From positions 124,001-188,000 of the forward strand of contig CALYDD020000299.1 in NCBI GenBank assembly GCA_944472135.2: a stretch of DNA of 64,000 bases, in the 5' to 3' direction. Both the position numbers and the translations under genes were made by a program. This document shows, in pieces, positions 35,400 to 44,986 of this stretch (positions are counted from its first letter, which is position 1; the number at the start of each line of letters is the position of its first letter). The notes beneath the pieces are model-generated. The model was not told the origin of the DNA. It worked only from the letters and a program-made list of their open reading frames with translations, and did no database searches. The stretch comes from Trichobilharzia regenti (Eukaryota > Platyhelminthes > Trematoda > Strigeidida > Schistosomatidae).

Positions 35400-35779
35400 T
35401 TTGGTACTTTGTCATGTCGCGTTTGTGTACGATCACTAGCCAGCTAAGTAATCATCTCGCTCTACGATTTGCTCCTGGAATATATCTCGTAATTTGGACG
35501 ATCAACTGCGGTTTTTGTTTTGCCTTTTGTCTATGCGGAACGAGTACTATAAAAGTTGTTGGTAGTAGATCTTGCGTTAATATACTCCGTGCAATCTGCG
35601 AACGTCAATACCGTCAGCCTCTAAATGGTCAACAAGTGAACAGCATATATCTGGGTGAGCGCTATGCCGCTACGTAACTGAATGCTATTTCAGGAAGAGG
35701 AGAAAATTCTGCGCAGCTGCAAAATGGTATAAGATGCAATTATGGATAATACATCATTGGAAGTACATTTACAAGATAA

Positions 35780-35945
35780 ATACAAGAAGAAGCTATAGAG
35801 TACTTGAAATGATAGTACACATTTGCAGTGTTTAATGCTAACCACATTGGTCTATGCATCGAAACTACGATGTTTTCGATGAAGATATAGCTTTGTTCAA
35901 ACATTGGTTTTGTTGTGTTTTTAATCAAAGCAACCAGACTTTACG
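35780..35945 (-). repeat. dispersed segment with conserved peptide, copy 1
   Basis: The minus strand encodes MFEQSYIFIENIV followed by PMWLALNTANVY. It is matched by 47780-47925 (LEQSCIFIENII, PIWLALNIADVY). Two copies 12 kb apart keep the frame. It could be an exon of a duplicated gene or part of an unrecognised repeat. Confidence 0.45.
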
Positions 35946-36247
35946 CGAGCGAAGAATGTGAATGAAAAGAGTAAATTTTAGCTTTATGAAATGCCTAAGG
36001 AATGGGGATAAAATTGAGTAATGATAATAATGGTTGCTTGAACCATTATTGAACAATTTAAACTTTCGAAAATGTATCACTTCACAATACTTCACGATTG
36101 TAATTTAAAACACAATTTATTGCGCCTGTAAAATTGGCATGTATTTCTAGAAAACACCCGCTTGCAAGAAAATATAAATTCATATTATTAATCTGCATTG
36201 GATACAATTCCCTTCTGGTGTTAATGACGATGAAAATGATGATAAAA

Positions 36248-36441
36248 TGTAGTAATTTATTGTAATCGTAGTATTAGTATTTCGAGATGACCGAATTACA
36301 CGAATCCAACCAAAACTCAGAGAGGGCGGAATTCAGGAATTTGTATTTAGCGGAATTATATTGCAACTCATATAAGAAACATATTAACAATCAACAGTAA
36401 GTATTTAAACAATACAGAGATAGAAATAGTGAATCACCACA
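36248..36441 (-). repeat. 3' LTR of the short LTR element
   Basis: 194 bp. On the minus strand it runs TGTGGTGATT to TTACTACA, one mismatch to the other LTR. Confidence 0.92.
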
Positions 36442-36707
36442 TCCGCCACACGTCGAATACCTCTTTGCGTATTTATAACGATGTCTCGGTTTGCTTGCAA
36501 GTAGCTGCGACCTTCTAACTGATTCTGTGATACTATTTTCATCATTATTATCTGGACTTATTTCTGAATTATCTACAAAATCAGGATAAGTAACGGAATC
36601 ATTAATATTATAATTGGAACGACCTACTTCATTTATTGTCACTTTGAACAGATGTCTGTTATGAACTGAGTGATCTTTGATGTCTAATATCTTCACCACT
36701 CGATTTC
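36442..36707 (-). pseudogene. out-of-frame integrase tail of the short LTR element
   Basis: Continues the family tail (KILDIKDHSVHNRHLFKVTINEV, acidic stretch, RRSQLLA) but lies after the stop of the long frame. The TGA arises at a shortened A/T run where other copies read on, so a small deletion removed the last about 90 residues from the main product. Confidence 0.75.
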
Positions 36708-37871
36708 TCATTTTTGTAGTATAATTCCAACAGAAGGTCTATAGCCACTACCTTTGTAATAATGTGCATAAGAAGTCGTGGACATCAGATGCTTTTTGAG
36801 AATTCGAGATTTGAAAAGTTTTGCAGGACCTTCACCGGTACTTGTATGCTCTGCATTCAACAGACGTAGTCTATGCATATGCAACAATTCCTCCATTTTA
36901 ATCAGTTGCTCTCTCATCTCATTCAGTTTTTTTCGTGTTTTCGACAGTTCACATTGTAACTCAGCTATGTCATTTTTGAAAACAGTTGATGCTTGAGTTG
37001 CCGAACTTGTAGTGGAGGTTTTCATTGGATTAGCTTGAATATTTTGCAAAGTTGAAAGACACATTGACTCGATTTTACTAGACAGCTTGGGAGAATTATA
37101 AGAATGTTGAGCAACATAAGTATTCGAACTTCTGCAAAGTGTCTTGATGTGTCCAACTTTACCACATTTATGGCATTTAGCACCCCGAAAACGGCAAGTG
37201 CTTCGTAGATGTAACTTTCCACAGGAAAAACACGGTTTAGTGTTTTTGATCTCTGGCTGCATTCTATTACCTGTGGACGGCAGTTTGGATTTCTTTCCAT
37301 GAACACTTGTATTTTCGACTTTAGAAAGCATAACATCAGACACTGATGTAGTGGGAGCAGAGTATTCATTATTGACATCTTCATATGTAATACATAAATC
37401 TTTAGCAGTTTGAAAAGTACAAGAAGGAATCTGAATTAACTCTTTCTCTAACTTAGGAATATTGATTCCAGCAATTAGACGATCACGTAGTTGAGTATGC
37501 AGCTGATCTCCAAAGTTACACTTTGAAGCTTGAATTTGAAGTTGAAGAATGAACTCTCGAATCTTCTGGTTGGGAGCACGAACCAGTTTGTTCAATTGAG
37601 CCCTCTCTCGCGTCTCAAAAGTAGTTATATGGAAGTGATCTATCAGAAGTTCACGGAGTTTATAATATGGCAGAGAAATTGGTTTATCTGGAAACGACAG
37701 AGTCTTCACTAGGCTATACGCATCTAGCCCAATAGCAGTAATGAAATGTGCTGGTATTTTGTCATCCCGAACATTCTTTGAAATGCACCACGCATCGAAG
37801 CATTCCAAATAATCAGCAATCTCCCGCGGAGAACCATTTAGAGGGAATTTTCCCAGGTTATTTAGTTCCAT
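36708..37871 (-). CDS. gag: Gag fused to a coiled coil and a pol tail fragment
   Basis: 387 codons from the ATG at 37871, uninterrupted. Residues about 1-200 are capsid-like Gag (MELNNLGKFPLN...). About 215-255 hold two zinc knuckles (CFSCGK..., CHKCGKVGHIKTLC). Then comes a segment of about 47 residues (36861-37002) with strong heptad-like Leu/Ile/Met spacing and Glu/Lys richness (IAELQCELSKTRKKL...), absent from the related full-length copy. It rejoins pol at LNAEHTST and ends in the GPY/F-like SVGIILQK. The intact frame suggests the fused protein is or recently was made. Confidence 0.85.
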   Translation of the reverse strand: MELNNLGKFPLNGSPREIADYLECFDAWCISKNVRDDKIPAHFITAIGLDAYSLVKTLSFPDKPISLPYYKLRELLIDHFHITTFETRERAQLNKLVRAPNQKIREFILQLQIQASKCNFGDQLHTQLRDRLIAGINIPKLEKELIQIPSCTFQTAKDLCITYEDVNNEYSAPTTSVSDVMLSKVENTSVHGKKSKLPSTGNRMQPEIKNTKPCFSCGKLHLRSTCRFRGAKCHKCGKVGHIKTLCRSSNTYVAQHSYNSPKLSSKIESMCLSTLQNIQANPMKTSTTSSATQASTVFKNDIAELQCELSKTRKKLNEMREQLIKMEELLHMHRLRLLNAEHTSTGEGPAKLFKSRILKKHLMSTTSYAHYYKGSGYRPSVGIILQK

Positions 37872-38083
37872 CACGACGCCAATTTGTAGTAATTTATTGT
37901 AATCGTAGTATTAGTATTTCGAGATGACCGAATTACACGAATCCAACCAAAACTCAGAGAGGGCGGAATTCAGGAATTTGTATTTAGCGGAATTATATTG
38001 CAACTCATATAAGAAACATATTAACAATCAACAGTAAGTATTTAAACAATACAGAGATAGAAATAGTCAATCACCACATAAAA

Positions 38084-39582
38084 TTATACAGATGCATCAC
38101 TTATTTTAAATTAATACCCCCCTTTGAATATAAATCAAGAATAAGGTTCGATGACATACTCACCAAGGTGATGTGAGGGAAATGACTTCAAACTTTGTTT
38201 TTTTCCCATGTATTTGTAATCCACCCAACACATACTTGGGTTTGTCTTGTTAATGAGAAGACAATATTTGTACATCTCTTGACATACTCCGCTGAATGAC
38301 TAGTTCGCAGATTGTTCCCACAAACTAAAGACAAAAAGACAGCAACCATGTAATTTCACCATAAACCAAATTTATGTGATTTAAATAATACTTATCCATA
38401 CTTGTACAACTGGTATACCCTACATAGACAGGAATGAATATATATTATATTATATTATTATTAAATATGCTTATTAGTTGTATTAGTAATTTATCATATT
38501 GACCGTGCCCGTAAAATGGCGCTCCTCATGTACAAAAAATGAGAATATATCACTATTATTATTGAATAATATACAAAATTGTACTAACAACCACATCAAA
38601 AGCAGACGTAAGGTCATACTATCCATGGACAGTAACGACAGAGCATACCTGCATAGTTATGCCAAGTCACACCAGAGCCCACACTAAAAGCTGGTGTAGC
38701 AACACCATCAGGCGAAATAGTGCAAGTGACAGCACCTAGAGCTCAGTTTCCAAACACTCTGGGTCTTCAAAGTATGGCACATAAACAAACTTTGACAGAT
38801 TATATGGTACAAGTCTGCTAGGAGTTGAACCACAAGGCAGCAGTGCATATAATGTAACCCATGAAAGGACACATAAAGTGTCTACAAACACTAGGCAGAT
38901 TGATGAGGCGTGGGCATCAAATTGTACGAATTATTTTTTATCCGCCAAATCGCTGTCTGAGCTGACCGAACAACTGATGGGGATGCTATCTCTTCTGAGC
39001 CCGCATCACTGGTTTCAGCTGCCTTTCGGGAGGGGAACAAACACAGTCGAGTGCACACGCAATCATTAATCACATACAATGCATGTACAAACATAAGCCA
39101 AATAAAAACTTTTACCAATGTCTCCAAACTAGCCAAGCATAGAACTACCTTATCCTTTGGTGAAACCAATAATTAAACTCATTATTCATTAAAAGAATAA
39201 GATGGTAACTCGAGGTTCATAGATGAAAATGGTACTTATACCAGTTGTTATACAGAGTTGTCATGCTATGCGGAAACAGTGGGTGTTGAATCACATTTGA
39301 GGCTGATTAATGAGCTTAAATACTTCAAAAATTATTTCAACTCTCAACTTTACCTAGCCCTTATTTGTACTACATCTATCTTTAACAAACTATAAATGCT
39401 AAAAGCACACTGATATTCAAAGCCCCGATAATTAATATTACTATATCTTCGGGTCACTCCAGTGTACCAGATCAAGAGATAAGCATAGAAGTCTGCAACA
39501 CTTTTAATGTGACAGGAACAGTGACAAAGGAGGAGACTATTCAATGTGCTTCCTGGAAACACCGTGTTACAAACAGAAAATA
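38084..39582. other. no gene recognised
   Basis: AT-rich host-like sequence with short frames broken by stops. A frame around 38690-38810 and 38850-38960 could be worn coding sequence, but I recognise no family. Confidence 0.4.
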
Positions 39583-41331
39583 ACAGTTTACAATTTACAG
39601 TTTACAATTTATTTAGGATAGTAGGCTATATGCCTGTGTTAATCCTTTCGATTTATTGCATACAGGAGGTTCAATCTCACCTTGAATGAATCAACGGATG
39701 GCGCTGATACGACGTGTTCCGGTAGGGAGTTCCAATGGTTCACAATTCGATGCGAAAAACGGATCTCCAGACGCAAACGATTCGACCGTGGTTTTTGAAT
39801 CCTGAGGTGATGTCCTCGCAATTGGTTGGTGCTAGAAGGAAGAAATAATTTAAATAAATTAGCTCCAAAATCATTTCTTAGGATACGGTATGCTAGTATT
39901 AGGTCACCCCTAAGTCGTCTGTATCACAGTGGAAATAAACCCAGTCGACTTAACCTCTCCTCATATGACAGGGTTGAGAAACCCTTTATTAGCTTAGTTC
40001 CTACTCTTTGCACCCTTTCTAATAAGTCTATTTCGTATTTGAAACACGGGCTCGCTGCCTGGATCCCATGTTCCAAATGAGGTCTGATATAAGTCGGATA
40101 TAATATACGAAATATATCAGCGTCAAAGTTCGCAAAAGCCTTGCGTATGGCCCGTAACATTCGAAAACCCTTAGTGGCTGCAGTTCTACAGTTTGCTGCT
40201 GTTTTCAAGTCATGCTGCACAACCACTCCCAAGTCCTTTTACTCAGTGACCACTGGGAGAGTAATGCCATTCATTGAGTAATTGTGTACGTGACTATGAG
40301 ATTCATGCATAACTGCACTCTTGCTTAAGTTAATCTCCAAGGCCCAGTGCTTACACCAATCACTTAACAAGTTTAAATCTTCCTGCAAAGCAAGTTGATC
40401 ACTGTCATCGTGCAAAGCCCTCCATATCTTGATGTCATCAGCAAACAGTAAGCAGGATGACTTAACTACCGATGGAATCTCATTAACATAAATCAGGAAA
40501 AGAAGTGGGCCTAGAATTGTACCCTGAGGAACGCCACTCTTAAGCGATTCCCATGTTGATAAAACCCCATTAACTCGTACTCTTTGTCTTCTGTCCTTTA
40601 GAAAGTCTTGAATCCAGTCAGTAACCAATTTATTGATTCCCAGACTACCTAACTTTACTAGAAGACCTGAATGAGAAACCCTGTCAAACGCCTTGCTAAG
40701 GTCTATGAATATGGCATCCACCGGTATATTAGCATCAGCTGAGCTCGCCCAACTTTCTCTGGCCAAAAGAAGGTTGGTCAAGCAAGAATGACCTGCTCTA
40801 AAACCGTGCTGTTCCTCAGCGAAAAGTTTGTTCCCTTCAATGAACTGAATGATAGCATCACGAATTATTCTTTCTAGTAGTTTAACAACAATACTGGTCA
40901 AACTAACAGGACGATAGTTCTGAACTAAGTTTCTAGATCCGGTTTTGAAGACCGGACTAATGATGGCATCTTTCCAGTCTCTTGGACATTTAGACTGGTC
41001 CAGAGACATGTTGAAGATTACTGACAATGGCTCGGCTATGCTTTCAGCCAATGCTGTTAATATACGTGGGTGGCGTTCATCAAGGCCACTGAACTTACCA
41101 GGATTGAGCCTTAGAAGCCACTTTAGGACAGTATCCTTTTCAATGTATAAGGGTGCCATTTTCAAGTTATCTTTTGGAAATATTATCAGAGAATACTTGA
41201 CTAAAGTGCTTTGACAAAGCCTCAGCCTTAGTCAAGTTATCCTCAGCCATGTTTGTCTGGTAATCTTCAAGCATAAGAGGTGGGATAGCATCACTCTTAC
41301 GTGTTCTTCTCTTGATATATGAGAAGAGTCT
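39583..41331 (-). mobile_element. CR1-like element copy A, 3' part
   Basis: Starts with the tandem-repeat 3' end typical of CR1 (ACAGTTTACAATTTACAG on the plus strand, rather than poly-A). It is cut at 41331 by the BEL-type insertion. The remaining 5' part lies at 49709-52074. The two pieces join seamlessly over the AGTCT duplication and give about 4.1 kb, the same length as copy B. Confidence 0.93.
39639..41331 (-). pseudogene. CR1 ORF2 copy A, RT and C-terminal part
   Basis: The main open piece (41165-40239) contains LNPGKFSGLDERHPRIL, FIDLSKAFDRVSHSGL, GVPQGTILGPLLFLIYVNEI and the catalytic FADDIKIW. Further frames (40232-39924 and 39821-39639) carry the C-terminal domain. Compared with copy B it has a stop near 40239 (TE* where B reads TEYKDLG) and other small lesions, plus the large insertion, so it is dead. 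Confidence 0.9.
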
Positions 41332-41651
41332 TGTCAATGGAGATGAAGATTGAACGATCAATTCACGGTTGTTTGCTCAAAACCAACTTCCACAATTTTC
41401 GCGGAGGCATCAATACGACAGTCATCGTCTCATCGGTCGCTGTTCAGAAAGAAGTCAGCAGTAAACCGTCAGAAACCTTAGTGGAATTATTTTTTATATG
41501 TTGGTGTTACAATAAAGAATTCTCGAGCGGCCAATCGGTGTTTTGGTTTTTGCGTCCGTTATTACTAAGTGTTTCTGAAATCCTCAAGGAACAGCGTGGG
41601 CCCGAGCGTAGCGAGAGCTGGGCATTAACGGTTTATGAGACGTGATTGACA
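41332..41651 (+). repeat. 5' LTR of the BEL-type composite (320 bp)
   Basis: TGTCAATG...GTGATTGACA. Related LTRs in the window are at 53300-53657 and 62147-62504 (358 bp each, this one has a deletion of about 40 bp), and inverted at 63120-63391. Confidence 0.88.
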
Positions 41652-41797
41652 GTTTCTGACGATAGAAATAGATTCTGTTTGGATTCAAACAGTTGGTGAA
41701 AGTTTGGATAGTCGCCGTTCATTTTTCCTGGTACCGGTCAAGTCCTCTTTGAACAAGCAATATCTGGAACGATTTTGGAATTGGGTCAAGTTCAACA

Positions 41798-42736
41798 ATG
41801 CTTGGGTCAAAGAAGGGACATAGTGTCTTGGATGCAAACAGGAAAGTAAGTCATGGTGACTTGTCTGTTACTTGTGACGATGTGTCTGATGTTAAGCATG
41901 ACATGGTTGATGTTGCTGTTTCGCCGTTCAGGGATAATAGGAACATCAAACTCCCTAAACTTGAACCGCGGTGTTTCGATGGAAACCCGGCTGATTATAT
42001 ACAATTTGTAAAGGAGTTTGAGATCATGCTGAGTAGTTTTTTATTAAGTGATGAATTGAAATTGATGTATTTGATGAGGTATTGCACTGGAGATGCTTCA
42101 AGAGCTATACAGTGCTGTAAGCTCATGCCCCCTAATGAGGGATACGCTGAGGCTATGAGCATATTACGTCAAAGGTTTGGAAGACATTCGATGATTGCAG
42201 GGAAATTATTCGAGGCTGTTAAGGGTAATGGTGGTCAATTACAGGATGACTCTCAGGCACTCACTGAGATTCTGGATAATTTGCTGATTTACAAGAATGC
42301 ATTGATTTCGATGAATCGCATGAGTGACCTCAACTCGAGTTTTATACTAGAAGTAATAGCAAGACGTTTACCTACTCGACTGCAAAGGAAGTGGGTGAAG
42401 ATAAGCTCCTGTATGGAGGATGAGGGTATCGAGCCAAAGTTTGATGATATTCTGAAACTGGTAAATACTAGTGTCAATCAATCTATGAGCAAGTTCACCA
42501 GTCTATTACATCTCACCCTTAGAATAGTGCAGTCTGAGAGGAAAATGCAATCATTGATGACGAGTAGGCCTCAAAGAGGTGGATATCGAGAAGGCTCCAT
42601 GATGTCTAGTAATGCATATAGACCTAGTGAGTGTAACAGGATACGTAGTACATCCTCAACAGATAAGTTACAAGATGCAAGACAAGCACGGTTGTTTTAC
42701 ACGTTTGCAAGAGGTGCATACAGAAGTGAACTGTGA
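41798..42736 (+). CDS. gag: BEL/Pao-type Gag (DUF1759-like), capsid part
   Basis: ATG at 41798, 312 codons. Residues about 50-115 (IKLPKLEPRCFDGNPADYIQ..., then MRYCTGDASRAI) match the DUF1759-type region at the start of BEL/Pao Gag, and a helical capsid-like part follows. The frame runs out just where the zinc-knuckle sequence appears in the next frame, so a single frameshift lies near 42610-42670. A diverged copy of the same gag start lies at 62656-63119. Confidence 0.8.
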   Translation: MLGSKKGHSVLDANRKVSHGDLSVTCDDVSDVKHDMVDVAVSPFRDNRNIKLPKLEPRCFDGNPADYIQFVKEFEIMLSSFLLSDELKLMYLMRYCTGDASRAIQCCKLMPPNEGYAEAMSILRQRFGRHSMIAGKLFEAVKGNGGQLQDDSQALTEILDNLLIYKNALISMNRMSDLNSSFILEVIARRLPTRLQRKWVKISSCMEDEGIEPKFDDILKLVNTSVNQSMSKFTSLLHLTLRIVQSERKMQSLMTSRPQRGGYREGSMMSSNAYRPSECNRIRSTSSTDKLQDARQARLFYTFARGAYRSEL

Positions 42737-43763
42737 ATCAGTGAGCAAGTTCAGTGATAAGCTAAATGTAAACTCCAGGCCTGACTCCGAATTGTGTGAC
42801 GATATCGGTGCGGTCAAGAAGTCTGTAGTTGCAACTGGTAAGCCATTGTTGAATAGAGTGTCAGAGAATAGAGTTGCTGCTTCAGAGTCCAGTTCTGACT
42901 CCACAAGTTTACAAATTATTACTATTCGGAGTGAAGATATAGAGCCTTTGAGGATTTGCGAGGAGGAACCAAAATTGTCTACTTCTGTTATTAAAGATTT
43001 TGATATTGATGAGGTCGACCAGATAGATGACGGTAAATTGAATATTTGTGATATTGATCATGATAGTGCAGATTTGTCTTTGGTTGATCATGATGAGATG
43101 AGGGATATGCCTACTACTGCTAAGTTGGACAAAGGTTCTGTACAACTACAACGTGAAGTAGAAATGAATGCAGATGCAGTTGCAGAAGGCATGCATACTT
43201 GTGAGACCGTCAGTGTGATTGATCAGCATGTAGCCCACCTATCATCAGATGCTAGTGCTAAACCTGAGCTGATAGTAAAAGACAGCAGTGGTGGTGGTCT
43301 TGCATGTAGACAAATTTCTGAAAGTCGAGCAACAACAGCTTCTGAATCACCGCTAACTTCATCAACTGATATCAATCAGTCGTCGTTGGTGCTGTCATCC
43401 ACAATGAAACAGACGTCCATCAACTCAAGTATCTTGTGCAATGACTATGCTAGTATCAGTTCGTTTGAAAGGACGAATATCAATGGTAAGTTTACTGTGG
43501 ATAAGCCAAGTGTAAACGAGAGAGTAATTGTTAAATTGACGTGCACGAATAAAGGCATTTCTAGTTTCAAGTTACTATTTGAATGCTATTATCTTTGGTG
43601 TAAATTACTCTGTTTCTACGCTTGGTTGACCAGATACTTCGTGTGTTTGTTCGTCATCTATATTCTACGATACAATGACATGGGCGTGTTACCGTTCAGA
43701 TTTGAGGATATAGATGAAAGAAGGAAATCAGCAAATGAACTCTGCGATGATTTTCCAACCTAG
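42670..43763 (+). CDS. zinc-knuckle remnant with long acidic extension and membrane segment
   Basis: Frame open from 42612; homology to Gag begins near 42680 with a knuckle-like CFTRLQEVHTEVNC in which the second Cys is Arg. About 270 residues rich in Ser, Asp and Glu follow without recognised domain, then a hydrophobic Cys/Tyr-rich stretch (LFECYYLWCKLLCFYAW, FVCLFVIYIL) that looks like one or two membrane segments, and a short polar tail ending at 43763. In BEL elements protease and RT should follow the knuckle, so this is anomalous. It could be a novel accessory product or a chance-open chimeric frame. Confidence 0.5.
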
Positions 43764-43766
43764 AGC

Positions 43767-44019
43767 ATCAACCTGAGAAGGGTTGTAGGCGTACTGCTGT
43801 AAGTCCTACAATTCTTCAAAGGGAATCGCATCAGTGAGCAGTCCAATGTGCTGGGTGTGTGATTTTGTACATATGTTCATATTGTATATACTGAATTGAT
43901 ATCATCTGTCATCTAGCTGTTGGTAATTCTGTTTGTGTCCGGACATTCCACAAATTACAATCGTCAACCTGAGAAGGAATGTAGGCGTACTGCTGTAAGT
44001 CCTACAGTTCTTCAAAGGA
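43767..44019 (+). repeat. two-copy tandem repeat, 57-bp units
   Basis: 43767-43823 and 43963-44019 are near-identical (TCAACCTGAGAAGG, GTAGGCGTACTGCTGTAAGT and so on), spaced 196 bp. Function unknown. Confidence 0.8.
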
Positions 44020-44986
44020 ATTCCACCAAGACATGATCGGCGAGGTTATTTGTACTGTTTGTATATATGTGTGGTGTGTCATATCAATTGGTGTTTTTTG
44101 GATTCATTGTGTTTAATCGTTGTTTTCGTATCTTGTTGTTATGCATAATTTTGTTAAAATTTTCGTCGTGATTACTTCTGAAGTTGTTTCGAGTCTTCTA
44201 CATCCATGAATGAATTGATTGATGTTAAGGACAGCAGATGGGTCGTATACGCCGGGGATGCTAGGCTATTGCTGAGAATGAAATGCACACGTAGATAATG
44301 ATTAGCCGTTATCCCACTTGCCAGGGAGCGGGAGTGTAGACGACTGAGGCTCACATACGTCACCGTTACTAGAATTGAGGCAGAATGAGTGACAAGCGAT
44401 TGCAGTGGTAATTGGTAGTGAGTAGACAAGAGGATGTGCGTAGAGTATCATGAGTCGGTGCTATGGTCACGTTGCATTCTGCAAGAGTCATTCTAGCAAG
44501 TGGCGATTGTGTTGCAAGAGGAGGTGTCAAGAGGGGTGAGGATATAGGTTGTCTCGTGTTATATTTTCCGCGACTAATATTTTTTCGTCTTTCATTGGCT
44601 AGAATGGTGGCGGTCAATTGGAGTTTGAATTGTCCTTGGGTGCGTGCTGTCGGGTGCTGTATTTGCGTGGTTGTGTTTGCGTCGTTTGCCAGCATATGTG
44701 ATTACTGTAAACGTGTATGAAACTATTGTAACGCTTTGTTTTTCTTTGTTTGTGCATGTACTAGGCATTATTTGTCGTACAATTCGTTGTTTGGTCTATT
44801 GGTTGCTTGCGATGTCAACGAACCGGTGGGTTCTTGTGTTTTTCTGTAATTTAGGTTATACGTGCGGCATTTTCTTGATGGTTATCGATCATCCCTGTAT
44901 TTCAATGTTGTTTTTTTACGATTTATGTTGGAATAGTTGTGACATAGATGGATCCTAATTGATAACTTTATTTTAGTCCGTTGCAG
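44020..44986. other. upstream region of the SWIM/MULE-type gene
   Basis: Contains T-rich hydrophobic ORFs (for example 44644-44958) that look compositional. It ends in a pyrimidine-rich acceptor (TTTTAGTCCGTTGCAG). A first exon or promoter probably lies here but is not identified. Confidence 0.4.

Larger units (their letters stand above)
36248..38078 (-). mobile_element. short non-autonomous LTR element with gag and captured coiled coil
   Basis: Two 194-bp LTRs (36248-36441, 37885-38078) differ at a single base. Both flanks carry TAAAA (36243-36247 and 38079-38083) as target duplication, so insertion is recent. The interior of 1.44 kb has a full Gag frame, then a foreign-looking coiled-coil segment, then the integrase C-terminal tail of the 19590-23701 family. 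Protease, RT, RNase H and integrase core are absent, so transposition would need enzymes in trans. Confidence 0.92.

Noticed and set aside
44644..44958. 104-codon hydrophobic ORF upstream of the SWIM/MULE gene
   Set aside because: T-rich sequence gives Phe/Leu/Val/Cys-rich frames by composition. No conserved motif and no splice join in frame to the next exon.
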